Assembly: GCA_965229885.1 (NCBI GenBank)
Contig: CBDDJX010000003.1
Location: 372,001-436,000, forward strand
Direction: 5' to 3'
DNA from: DATLLJ01 sp965229885
GTDB lineage: Bacteria; Acidobacteriota; Vicinamibacteria; Vicinamibacterales; CAVVIG01
DNA: 64,000 bases
In this document: in pieces, positions 42,961 through 50,384 of the stretch
Layout: each line of letters begins with the position of its first letter
Numbering within the stretch: position 1 is the first letter of the stretch
The notes under the pieces: generated by a model
Seen by the model: the letters and a program-made list of their open reading frames with translations, nothing else
What the model was told of the DNA's origin: nothing
Databases searched by the model: none
Translations under genes and position numbers: made by a program

Positions 42961-43168
42961 CCTGTCCAAGTATCTCCGACTCGCTGCGCAGGAAGAGATC
43001 GTGATCACCCGGCACGGTCGACCGGCGGGTGTGCTCATCGGGTTTGCCTCAGATGACGATTGGTTCGAATATCGCCTCGAGCATCACCCAGAATTCCTCC
43101 GACGGGTCGCGGAGGCCCGGAGGGCCATGCGCGACGGTCGAGGTATTTTGCTAGAAGAGCTTGAATAG
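42935..43168 (+). CDS. Phd/YefM-type antitoxin, cassette 2
   Basis: About 77 residues from a GTG: VALAQVKDDLSKYLRLA, IVITRHGRPAGVLIGFAS, then DDWFEYRLEHHPEFLRRVAE, a well-recognised relE-partner antitoxin form. The gene overlaps the toxin frame by 26 bp in a different phase. Toxin-antitoxin pairs are frequent stabilising cassettes in chromosomal integrons. Its stop at 43168 is 6 bp before the attC R'' box. The start is uncertain; the usual MK-x-V beginning is absent. Confidence 0.75.
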   Translation: MALAQVKDDLSKYLRLAAQEEIVITRHGRPAGVLIGFASDDDWFEYRLEHHPEFLRRVAEARRAMRDGRGILLEELE

Positions 43169-43174
43169 ATGGCG

Positions 43175-43252
43175 GTCTAACAGCAACTGGAGCCGACGGC
43201 GCGAACTGACACAAGGCGGCAACGCGCCGCGGCTCAGTTGCGGCCGTTAGAC
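43175..43252 (+). other. Complete attC recombination site 1
   Basis: A 78-bp site. R'' GTCTAAC (43175-43181) and R' GTTAGAC (43246-43252) are perfect complements. Inside, the left arm CAACTGGAGCCGACGGCGC pairs with the right arm GCGCCGCGGCTCAGTTG with unpaired bases on one strand, the pattern of extrahelical bases used for strand choice. A central GC hairpin joins them. These features define an integron attC. Confidence 0.88.
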
Positions 43253-43298
43253 CGCTTCAACTGGGATTTCCGTGTTCGCTGATCGAGGAGATCGAAAG

Positions 43299-44165
43299 AT
43301 GTCAGACAGAACGCACACCGAAGCTGGAGCTGTGGCTTCTCTCTGGCGATACCCCGTCAAATCCATGATCGGAGAAGAGCTGAATGCCGCTCGCGTATTG
43401 GATCATGGGCTTCTCGGTGATCGCGCCTACGCCTTGATCGACCATTCCGATGGAAAGGTTGCGACCGCGAAGAACCCGCGAAAATGGCCGACCCTGTTCG
43501 CGTTCGCCGCCAACTTCATCGAGCGTTCAGACAGCAGCCCGCGGGCGTCTGCGGTACGCATTAGGCTGCCCGATGGCACGCTGGTGACTGGCGACCAGAG
43601 CAATGTCAACCAGGTTCTCTCGATGTCGGTCAACCGACAAGTCACGCTCGCGGCAATCGAGCGCGGAGGTGGGGCGCCGTCCTCGGTGCCCGCATCCCCG
43701 GCCGCAAGATCCGAAGAATACTGGCCAGATATCGATGGCCTTGACCACCGGGATGCTGTCACCGATTTTGAACTGCCAACGGGAACGTTTTTCGACTGCG
43801 CAACTGTCCACCTGCTGACGACGGCCACGCTTGATAGCCTGCGGCAGTTCTATTCGCAGGGTCGTTTCGAGGTCCAGCGCTTCCGTCCCAACATCGTAGT
43901 GACGCCTGCGGAGCGTACTCAAGCATTTGTGGAGGATTCCTGGATCGGTCACACGTTGGCTATCGGCGACGAGGTTCGGTTAAACGTCAGCGGACATTGC
44001 GGTCGGTGTGTCATGACAACGCTGGCCCAAGGAGATCTTCCGATGGACAGTGGCATCCTGCGAACGGCGGTCCAGCACAATCGGGCCAACGTTGGCGTGT
44101 ACGCGACGGTCGTGCGGGGTGGAACGATTCGCTGTGGTGATCGTGTAAGGCTGAGCGCGGTCTAA
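43299..44165 (+). CDS. MOSC-domain protein (YcbX-like), cassette 3
   Basis: A 288-residue protein. The beta-barrel N-terminal segment SLWRYPVKSMIGEELNAA and HGLLGDRAYALID is typical of MOSC_N; the MOSC core follows, with RFEVQRFRPNIVV and NVSGHCGRCVMTTL holding the conserved Cys. Related proteins (YcbX, mARC) use molybdenum cofactor to reduce N-hydroxylated compounds. GAGGAG 8 nt upstream supports the ATG at 43299. The stop TAA lies inside the attC R'' box (GTCTAAC), common for cassette genes. Confidence 0.87.
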   Translation: MSDRTHTEAGAVASLWRYPVKSMIGEELNAARVLDHGLLGDRAYALIDHSDGKVATAKNPRKWPTLFAFAANFIERSDSSPRASAVRIRLPDGTLVTGDQSNVNQVLSMSVNRQVTLAAIERGGGAPSSVPASPAARSEEYWPDIDGLDHRDAVTDFELPTGTFFDCATVHLLTTATLDSLRQFYSQGRFEVQRFRPNIVVTPAERTQAFVEDSWIGHTLAIGDEVRLNVSGHCGRCVMTTLAQGDLPMDSGILRTAVQHNRANVGVYATVVRGGTIRCGDRVRLSAV

Positions 44166-44234
44166 CAGGTACTGGAGCCGTCGGCGCTCAGGGCTGACGC
44201 CGAACCGCGCCGCGGCTCAGCGCGAACGTTGGGC
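44160..44234 (+). other. Complete attC recombination site 2
   Basis: A 75-bp site. R'' GTCTAAC (44160-44166), left arm ACTGGAGCCGTCGGCGC, right arm GCGCCGCGGCTCAGCGC, and core GTTGGGC (44228-44234). R'' is complementary to the core that opened this cassette (GTTAGAC at 43246), while GTTGGGC opens the next cassette and matches the GCCCAAC at 44835. This register is exactly that of an integron array. Confidence 0.88.
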
Positions 44235-44284
44235 AGACTCGGAGCGGTGCGCAGACGGACGATTTCTGGGCACGGTGAACGACC

Positions 44285-44749
44285 ATGGAAGTTGACGTTT
44301 CGAGCGAGATCACCATTCGACGGCCTCGACACGACGTCGCCGCGTATTCCTCAAGTCCTGACAATGCGCCAACGTGGTACGTGAACATCAGAACCGTCGA
44401 GTGGAAAACACCACCGCCGGTCAAGGTCGGGTCACAAAGCGCATTCGTGGCCCACTTCCTCTGGCGACGGATGGCCTACACCTATGAGGTCGTTGAACTG
44501 GTGCCCAGTGAACGATTCGTGATGCGGACCGCAGAAGGGCCGTTCCCGATGGAGACGACATACACCTGGGAAACAACCGCTGACGGCGGTACTCGGATGA
44601 CGTTGCGCAATCGGGGAACTCCCACTGGTTTCTCGAAGTTAGTCGCACCGTTCATGGGGCGAGCGGTCCGAAGTGCCAACCGGAAAGACCTTGCTGCTCT
44701 CAAAAAACTACTGGAAGCCCCTGGCGACGCTGCGGCAGGAACACCCTGA
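44285..44749 (+). CDS. SRPBCC-family (polyketide-cyclase-like) protein, cassette 4
   Basis: A 154-residue START-like protein. EVDVSSEITIRRPRHDVAAY opens the fold, RRMAYTYEVVELVPSERFVM and TTYTWETTADGGTRMTLRN give the beta-sheet, and the C-terminal helix holds FSKLVAPFMGRAVRSANRKD. Such proteins bind hydrophobic ligands or act as cyclases or dehydratases; ligand unknown. It starts 50 bp after the GTTGGGC core and precedes the GCCCAAC half-site. Confidence 0.8.
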   Translation: MEVDVSSEITIRRPRHDVAAYSSSPDNAPTWYVNIRTVEWKTPPPVKVGSQSAFVAHFLWRRMAYTYEVVELVPSERFVMRTAEGPFPMETTYTWETTADGGTRMTLRNRGTPTGFSKLVAPFMGRAVRSANRKDLAALKKLLEAPGDAAAGTP

Positions 44750-44834
44750 CGGCACCTTAACATAGATGGACACCCTTGACAGTCGGACGTGTGCGGCGGG
44801 CATCCGCCGTGAAGTTCATGCGCTCTCGCGTGCT

Positions 44835-44882
44835 GCCCAACACCGAATGGAGCCGTCGCACCGACTGTTCCGTGCGATCATG
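44835..44882 (+). other. Left half of cassette 4 attC site
   Basis: GCCCAAC (44835-44841) complements the opening core GTTGGGC at 44228. It is followed by the left-arm sequence ATGGAGCCGTCGCACCGAC. The site is cut at 44882 by IS3 element B, and no right half was found beyond the IS. Confidence 0.72.
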
Positions 44883-44921
44883 TGAATCGTACCGGGAATC
44901 CCGGAGGGCGAGTTAGTTGAG

Positions 44922-45819
44922 TCAGGCCACCTTAACCTGCTCATAGTAGTGCGCGTCGAATGCCGCAGGCGGCACGTAGCCGATGGGCTCGAGCAACCGG
45001 CGGTTGTTGAACCAATCCACCCACGCCAGCGTCGCGAATTCCACCTGCGCCAGATGCGGCCACGGACCTTGCCGTCGAATCACCTCCGTCTTGAGGAGCC
45101 CAATCACCGACTCGGCGAGGGCATTGTCATAGGAGTCGCCTCGGCTGCCGACCGACGGCGCGATGCCGGCGTCGGCGAGCCGGTCGGTGTACCGCATCGA
45201 CAGATACTGCGTACCCCGGTCGCTGTGATGCACCAGGCCGCTGACGCGATCCGCGCCACGTTCGCACACCGCTTATTCGAGCGCATCGAGCACGAAGTCC
45301 GTCCGCAGCGACGCCGACACGCGCCCGCCGACGATGCGCCGCGAGAAGACAGCGATCACGAACGCGACATACACGAAGCCTTTCCACGTGGCGACGTAGG
45401 GGAAGTCGGAGACCCAGAGGCTGGTTGGGCCGCGGCGCGGTGAACTGGCGGTCGACCAAAGCCGGGGGACGCACGCCGGCGGTCGCAGCGGCGGGCGTCG
45501 TGACCCATGCGCGGCCGCGGACCGCGCCGGCCAAGCCCATCGCCCCCATCAGCCGCTCGACCATACAGCGCGCGACGTCGACGTCTTCGCGGCCGAGCTG
45601 CTGCCAGACCTTCCGCGGTCCGTATGCCTGCCAATTCGCGTCCCAGACCCGCTGGATGGCGATCCGCAAGTCGTCGTCGCGCTTGGCGCGCGCCGGCCGC
45701 GGCGGCGGGTTCACCTGCCGGGCGTGGTGCAGAAAATACGTCGAGGGGGCAATCGGCAACACCGCGCAGATCGGCTCAACCCCCTACGTGGCCCGGTGGT
45801 CATCCACAAACTGGACCAT
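44922..45819 (-). pseudogene. IS3-family transposase OrfB with stops and a frameshift
   Basis: The minus-strand protein begins MVQFVDDHRAT, is then interrupted by TAG (45784-45786), and continues VLPIAPSTYFLHHARQ and YGPRKVWQQLGREDVDVAR. A frameshift near 45430 is needed to reach YVATWKGFVYVAFVIAVFSR, and a TAA at 45273-45275 falls before VHHSDRGTQYLSMRYTDRL and GDSYDNALAESVIGLLKTEV. The DDE residues are otherwise kept. Three independent lesions mean it is inactive. Confidence 0.82.
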
Positions 45820-46140
45820 TACTTCACTCGGCGGTCGCGCGCCGCCTGGGCAAAATATGCGGAGGCCTTCCGCAAGATCTCATTCGCGCGTCTCAATTCG
45901 CGATTGTCGCGTTCCCGTTCCTTCAGGCGCTGGCGCTCGTCGGTCGTCAGGCCGCCCCGCTGGCCCGTATCGCGTTCGGCCTGGCGCACCCAATTCCGCA
46001 GCGTCTCACCGGTGCAGCCGAACTTGCTCGCGATCGCCGTGATCGCGGCCCACTGCGACGGATGCTCGGAACCATGCGCGCGGACCATCCGAATGGCCCG
46101 CTCTCGTAACCTCAGCTGAATACTTCCTCGGTCGTGCCAT
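45819..46140 (-). pseudogene. IS3-family transposase OrfA with a +1 frameshift
   Basis: It starts MARPRKYSAE at 46140, then one extra G near 46115 shifts the frame; beyond it the protein runs LRERAIRMVRAHGSEHPSQW, IASKFGCTGETLRNWVRQAE and RRANEILRKASAYFAQA, the standard HTH and zipper of this IS3 subgroup. The TAA overlaps the OrfB ATG. Without the extra base the gene would be complete. Confidence 0.8.
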
Positions 46141-46190
46141 GGGCTCCATCCTCTCAAGCAATGAGCCCTCCGACGAACCCGGTACGATTC

Positions 46191-46469
46191 ATGACGTGGG
46201 AATTCATCGACTCGTCCGAAGCTGGTCAAAAGCGTTCACTCCAGCTTTTCTCAAAGTGGCAGCCTGGACCTGGGCGATTCCAGGCGTTCTATGGCTTTGC
46301 GGACGGAGGCGGCGGTGTCGCCCTCATCGAAGCGGGTAGCGCCACCGACCTAGCGAAGACGATCGCACCGTGGACGCCGTTTCTGAAGTTCACTACTCGC
46401 GTGATCCTCCCGATTCAGGAGTCCGCTGAGATCGACAGTGCGGCAGCGACCTGGCGCGACGCGATCTGA
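46191..46469 (+). CDS. DUF3303-like small protein, cassette 5
   Basis: A 92-residue protein. RSLQLFSKWQPGPGRFQAFY, GGGGVALIEAGSATDLAK and FLKFTTRVILPIQESAEI match the ferredoxin-like DUF3303 pattern (growing strand W-x-P..G; ALVEA; F-E-V-x-P-V). Role is unknown; members act as small dimeric alpha-beta barrels. The ATG shares its A with the last base of IS3 element B, so its own promoter and cassette core were displaced and the true N terminus may have been different. Confidence 0.6.
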   Translation: MTWEFIDSSEAGQKRSLQLFSKWQPGPGRFQAFYGFADGGGGVALIEAGSATDLAKTIAPWTPFLKFTTRVILPIQESAEIDSAAATWRDAI

Positions 46470-46624
46470 TCATTCAGACAGGCACTGCTCCAGAGAACGG
46501 GAAGGCGGGACCACCCAGATGGCGATCCCGCCGGCACAACTCACATTCGCCGGCTTCGTACTTCGCCAAGTGCGGACAGCGAAGATGGGAAGGCATCCTC
46601 GAGTTGCTCCAGCAGGAGAGAGGC

Positions 46625-47271
46625 ATGCGGATTGCGACGAACGGGGCCGGAATCGCAGGCCCGACGCTCGCATACTGGCTGCAGAAATCGGGTCATACGG
46701 TGCTCCTCATCGATCAATCGCCGCAGCTTCGCAGTGGCGGCTACATGATCGACTTCTGGGGGGTCGGGTACGACATCGCCGAGAAGATGGGCGTTCTGCC
46801 CCGAGTCCTAGAGCTGGGCTACCAGGTGAGCGAGGTGCGCTTCGTGGGCAGCGATGGCCGCAAAGTCGGCGGCTTTGGGGTTGACGTATTTGGCCGCGCC
46901 ACGAGCGGCCGGTTCACGAGTCTCAGGCGTTCAGACCTCGCGGCTACCATCTACGATTCGCTGAACGGAACGGTCGAAACCATCTTTAGCGAATCCATCG
47001 CCGAAATCCATGAGGAGCGCGATCGCGTGCGAATCAGCTTCTAACACGCCGACCCACGCGAAGTTGACCTCGTCATCGGCGCTGATGGGTTACATTCGCG
47101 CGTCCGCCAGCTTGAGCAGCGAAATTCGCTTCTTCCTTCGCCCCGAAGAGCTCATTTGGCATCGCGTTCCGCAACCTCATTACGTACCTCTTGCGGTTCC
47201 CCTTCGTCGCAGAGTTCTTCATCGGCCGCGACCTGCACGACGACATCAAGCTCCCCGACTACGGGTTTTAG
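46625..47271 (+). pseudogene. FAD-dependent monooxygenase remnant, cassette 6
   Basis: The N terminus is intact: IATNGAGIAGPTLAYWLQKS is the FAD dinucleotide-binding motif and QLRSGGYMIDFWG follows. A TAA at 47042-47044 replaces a probable Glu codon, after which the same frame gives HADPREVDLVIGADGLHSRV, the DG motif of the family. The next 200 or so residues are missing, and a different frame ends the gene with FRNLITYLLRFPFVAEFF and DDIKLPDYGF. A nonsense change plus a deletion with frame change make it a pseudogene. Confidence 0.75.
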
Positions 47272-47378
47272 CGGACGTGGCTTTGGCCGTACGGGTCCTG
47301 CTCCTTCGCGCCGGCGCCCAGAAACGACTGAGGGCTGAGACAATCGTGGAGGACTTGTGCCTTCTATCCACTGAGCGG

Positions 47379-48743
47379 CCGGGGACATGAGTGACAGATC
47401 AGTCCGGGGACATGGGTAACACTTGGTGGGTGTTACCACGCCGTGTGAGAGCGGAGGAGCGCGCGTTCTTGGCGGGCTCCGTAGTCGTCCCGGCCGGTCC
47501 TCTCCTGACGGTGCGGCCTTTGTGATCTTCAATGCGGAGAATGCGTTCGTTCATCCGTCCGAGCTTCACTGGCCCGAAGTATACGTCCCAGAGCCCATCG
47601 TCGACTTCTTCCAGTCCGACGTACTCGCCCGCCAGCGTGTGCGTCACGCAGACCCAGCGCTTCTTCCACCGGATGCCGCTGTTGCGACTGACGAGGCGGA
47701 CTTCGAAGTGGCCGGGGTATTCCACGGGCGCGAGCGTGCGCGGCAGCGTCCGCGGTGACGGCTGGTAGACGGAGCCAGGCGTTTCTTGGTCCAATGCTTC
47801 GTGCGGGCGTTCGTCGTTGTACTCGTGACGAAACCGATTGAACCGGATCTGTTGGGCGCGCAGATTGGCGCTCGGGGGACGCGTGGCCTCGGCTTTCAGC
47901 GTCCGATGCATCCGCTCATGGCGCCCGTTCTGCTGCGGGGACGCGGGGGCGATCAGTTCCGGGAGGATCCCGAGCCGAATCCACCAGACGGACAACGTGG
48001 ACAGGCGCCCGAGCGCGGTAGTGGCGAAGGGCACGCCATTGTCGGTCCGGATGATCCCCGGCAAGCCGTACTCTTGGAAGAGGCGGAGGAAGAGCGGGCG
48101 AGCCGTAACGATCGCGGTCGAGAGCAGGCCGTGACAGGTCAGCAAGTACCGACTGAAGCCATCGACGATCGTCAACGGATAGCAATACACCCCGTCGCGG
48201 GTTTTGAACTGCCCTTTGAAGTCCGCGGTCCAGGTCCCGTTGGGGGCCGTCATCGGGATCAGCGGCCGACCCGGGTGTGCGGGCACCGGCCGCCGCCGCG
48301 ACCCCGTGATGAGACCGGCGCGATCCAGCAGATCACAGACCGTACTCCGGGCCGGGAGTGTCCACGTCGGGTGCCGCGTGGCCACGATCTTCAGGAGTTT
48401 CTTGGCGCCCCAGGTCGGATGGTGGCGGCGCACGTCCAGCAGGGCCGCGATGATCGGCGGGGGCGTCCGGTGCGGACAATGCGCCGGCCGCCGTGACCGA
48501 TCGACCAGCCCGGCCGGTCCCCCAACCTCATAGCGCTCGATCCATTTATAGGCGGTCTTCCGACTGATGCCGTAGCGTCGCGCCAGCTCCGCGACGTCGA
48601 ACACATCGCGCTGGTAGTCGGCGATGAACTGCACGCGTTGGTCCATGAGTAACGTCTCCTGCCATGGCATCGAGCACCTCGGCTCGAGTGTGGCTGAATG
48701 TGTTACCCATGTCCCCGGACTCTTCTGTTACCCTTCTCCCCGG
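47379..48743 (-). mobile_element. IS481-family insertion sequence
   Basis: An inner pair of perfect 20-bp inverted repeats lies at 47403-47422 (begins TCCGGGGACATGGG) and 48700-48719. A second, weaker copy of the same end lies outside each: CCGGGGACATGAGTGACA at 47379 and the complement of TGTTACCCTTCTCCCCGG at 48726. Doubled ends like this suggest transposase binding sites in tandem. The element carries one intact transposase gene on the minus strand and is directly followed by a partial second copy. Confidence 0.82.
47399..48646 (-). CDS. IS481-family transposase
   Basis: About 415 residues from ATG 48646 (MDQRVQFIADYQRDVF). The N-terminal helix-turn-helix is LARRYGISRKTAYKWIERYE; the integrase core has WTADFKGQFK (first Asp), GIIRTDNGVPFA (second Asp) and SPQQNGRHERMHRTLKAEA (Glu). 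A C-terminal beta segment (HFEVRLVSRNSGIRWKKRWV) is usual in this subgroup. The end of the coding frame runs through the inner inverted repeat. All motifs are intact, so the element may still be mobile. Confidence 0.9.
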   Translation of the reverse strand: MDQRVQFIADYQRDVFDVAELARRYGISRKTAYKWIERYEVGGPAGLVDRSRRPAHCPHRTPPPIIAALLDVRRHHPTWGAKKLLKIVATRHPTWTLPARSTVCDLLDRAGLITGSRRRPVPAHPGRPLIPMTAPNGTWTADFKGQFKTRDGVYCYPLTIVDGFSRYLLTCHGLLSTAIVTARPLFLRLFQEYGLPGIIRTDNGVPFATTALGRLSTLSVWWIRLGILPELIAPASPQQNGRHERMHRTLKAEATRPPSANLRAQQIRFNRFRHEYNDERPHEALDQETPGSVYQPSPRTLPRTLAPVEYPGHFEVRLVSRNSGIRWKKRWVCVTHTLAGEYVGLEEVDDGLWDVYFGPVKLGRMNERILRIEDHKGRTVRRGPAGTTTEPAKNARSSALTRRGNTHQVLPMSPD

Positions 48744-49276
48744 ACCGCACCGAGCAGGCCGTGACAGGTCAGCAAGTACCGACTGAAGCCATCGACGATC
48801 GTCAACGGATAGCAATACACCCCGTCGCGGGTTTTGAACTGCCCTTTGAAGTCCGCGGTCCAGGTCCCGTTGGGGGCCGTCATCGGGATCAGCGGCCGAC
48901 CCGGGTGTGCGGGCACCGGCCGCCGCCGCGACCCCGTGATGAGACCGGCGCGATCCAGCAGATCACAGACCGTACTCCGGGCCGGGAGTGTCCACGTCGG
49001 GTGCCGCGTGGCCACGATCTTCAGGAGTTTCTTGGCGCCCCAGGTCGGATGGTGGCGGCGCACGTCCAGCAGGGCCGCGATGATCGGCGGGGGCGTCCGG
49101 TGCGGACAATGCGCCGGCCGCCGTGACCGATCGACCAGCCCGGCCGGTCCCCCAACCTCATAGCGCTCGATCCATTTATAGGCGGTCTTCCGACTGATGC
49201 CGTAGCGTCGCGCCAGCTCCGCGACGTCGAACACATCGCGCTGGTAGTCGGCGATGAACTGCACGCGTTGGTCCAT
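48728..49276 (-). pseudogene. Truncated second IS481 transposase copy
   Basis: From MDQRVQFIADYQ to YLLTCHGLL this is identical in sequence to the adjacent complete transposase, then it runs into terminal-repeat sequence and stops. It lacks the second Asp and the Glu of the DDE triad and cannot be active. Confidence 0.85.
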
Positions 49277-49381
49277 GAGTAACGTCTCCTGCCATGGCAT
49301 CGAGCACCTCGGCTCGAGTGTGGCTGAATGTGTTACCCATGTCCCCGGACTCTTCTGTTACCCTTCTCCCCGGACCGCACC
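48752..49381. repeat. 630-bp direct tandem duplication of the IS481 5' portion
   Basis: The sequence from 48122 to 48751 is repeated directly at 48752-49381 with no difference seen by eye apart from the junction base. The unit covers the first 178 or so codons of the transposase and the IS end, including the doubled terminal repeats. The truncated second transposase frame (48728-49276) keeps the helix-turn-helix and first Asp but ends in an unrelated tail (GAVRGEG). It may be a recent duplication, a deleted second IS copy, or a collapsed assembly repeat. Confidence 0.85.
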
Positions 49382-49390
49382 CGAAGGCTG

Positions 49391-49472
49391 GCTAACAGCC
49401 GAATGGAGCCGACGCGCCAAGTAGCCGGATTGGTCCGCATGAAGGCGGACCCCACAAAGGCACGACGCGTGG
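49391..49472 (+). other. Degenerate attC site at the end of the array
   Basis: R''-like GGCTAAC (one mismatch to RYYYAAC), left arm GAATGGAGCCGACGCGCC, a central hairpin (GGTCCGC...GCGGACC), and a right arm GACGCGTGGCTACC. No GTTRRRY core follows before the opposing gene ends at 49473, so the right edge is lost. It should belong to the cassette invaded by IS481. Confidence 0.6.
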
Positions 49473-49985
49473 CTACCGCGGCGCGCGCGAGATGAGAAGG
49501 GCGCCGAATCCTGGGAGATACGCCGCGGTCCATGCACCGAAGTGCACGGCGTAATCCCATCCTTGAGGATCGAAGGGACGCCAGATGCCGGAAATGGCAT
49601 AGAACGCAGTGCCGGACGTCACGGCCGCGGCGGCGCCGCGTCCGAGAACAGCCCCCAGACCAACTTGCCGGACATCCAGCACGGCCAGCGCCAGCCATAT
49701 TGCGATCCACACCACGAACATGGCCGAGTATCCGACCATAGGCGCAAGCACGTAGAAGCTACCCGCGGCGAGGACGCCAAGGGCCGCGCCCCACATCGCG
49801 CCCGCCGCGGGGCGACCCGCGAGCATGCCAAGGAAGAGGCCGATCGCGAGGAAGAGCAGTGTGCCGTGGGTCAGCCCGTACTCTGGACGGTGCCGCAGGT
49901 TCCCGGCCGCCCAGATGAAGTCGCCCAGCGTGCTGACGGCGGCAATGCCGACAGAGCCAACGACGGTTGCAACCATACCTGTCAT
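49473..49985 (-). CDS. Multi-pass membrane protein of unknown family
   Basis: A 170-residue protein with about five hydrophobic helices (for example LTHGTLLFLAIGLFLGMLAG, GAALGVLAAGSFYVLAPMVG and FVVWIAIWLALAVLDV) and a tryptophan-rich loop (GIWRPFDPQGWDYAVHFGAW). No family is recognised. Its orientation is opposite to the cassettes, and it ends exactly where the last attC breaks off, so it is taken as the first gene beyond the integron. It starts 6 bp after the stop of the MFS fragment on the same strand. Confidence 0.65.
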   Translation of the reverse strand: MTGMVATVVGSVGIAAVSTLGDFIWAAGNLRHRPEYGLTHGTLLFLAIGLFLGMLAGRPAAGAMWGAALGVLAAGSFYVLAPMVGYSAMFVVWIAIWLALAVLDVRQVGLGAVLGRGAAAAVTSGTAFYAISGIWRPFDPQGWDYAVHFGAWTAAYLPGFGALLISRAPR

Positions 49986-49991
49986 CTGCGT

Positions 49992-50285
49992 CTAATCGGG
50001 CAGACTAGACTGTTTCGGGTCGGGAAGCCAGAAGCTCGCTATGAAACCGCCGGGATACGCCTCGGTGCCGATCTTGGCCGTAAAGCTTTCGCCGGTGCCG
50101 CGCAGGTGGGTCGGGTACACGCGCGGCAGGTAATTCCCCCAGAAGCTGAACTGAGCGATCGTCGCCATCCCTACGAGGAAGATGTCCCGCTGGGCCAGTA
50201 TGAGGCCGACGGTCGGCACCGTAAAGAAAATGACCGGCAAGAGCATCAGCAGGGGCAGCGCGTCAGCCCACCTAGAGGCGATCAT
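49992..50285 (-). pseudogene. Internally deleted copy of the MFS gene at 53166-54509
   Basis: The 97-codon frame repeats the C-terminal part of the intact transporter: LLPVIFFTVPTVGLILAQ, then IFLVGMATIAQFSFWGNYL and PRVYPTHLRGTGESF, with the DNA close to 90% alike by eye. It then skips about 36 codons (GRMIG... to ...GTAAYL) and ends GFIASFWLPDPKQSSLPD. The first 330 residues are missing. It cannot transport. Confidence 0.82.
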
Positions 50286-50302
50286 GTCATGCGCGTTTTT
50301 TC

Positions 50303-50327
50303 AGTAGTCACCCAGTGTCTGGTCGCC
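50303..50327. repeat. Direct repeat, copy 1, downstream of propeller 10
   Basis: GTCACCCAGTGTCTGGTCGCC sits within this 25-bp unit (50307-50327, first 20: GTCACCCAGTGTCTGGTCGC). A similar unit is at 51837-51861, 21 of 25 positions equal, so the propeller gene lies between two direct copies. A short partial copy (TCAGTGGTCGCCTC) follows at 50336. Confidence 0.5.
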
Positions 50328-50384
50328 GCGTCTTCTCAGTGGTCGCCTCAAGTTGACAATGTCTGCCGTCGCTCCGATCGGCCA

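Larger units (their letters stand above)
44883..46191 (-). mobile_element. IS3-family element B with recognisable terminal inverted repeats
   Basis: A 1309-bp element. The left end TGAATCGTACCGGGAATC and the complement of the right end (TGAATCGTACCGGGTTCG) share their first 14 bases and then CGGAGGG, 21 of 26 overall. OrfA and OrfB are on the minus strand and both damaged. No clear target duplication is visible at the edges. It has inserted inside cassette 4 attC, and its right end forms part of the start codon of the next cassette gene. Confidence 0.82.

Noticed and set aside
47039..47060. TTCTAAC near the FAD monooxygenase stop as an R'' box
   Set aside because: The first base is not a purine, no left-arm motif follows, and the sequence continues the monooxygenase reading frame.
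48122..49381. Possible CRISPR-like or satellite repeat
   Set aside because: There are only two 630-bp copies, both containing transposase coding sequence; there is no spacer structure.
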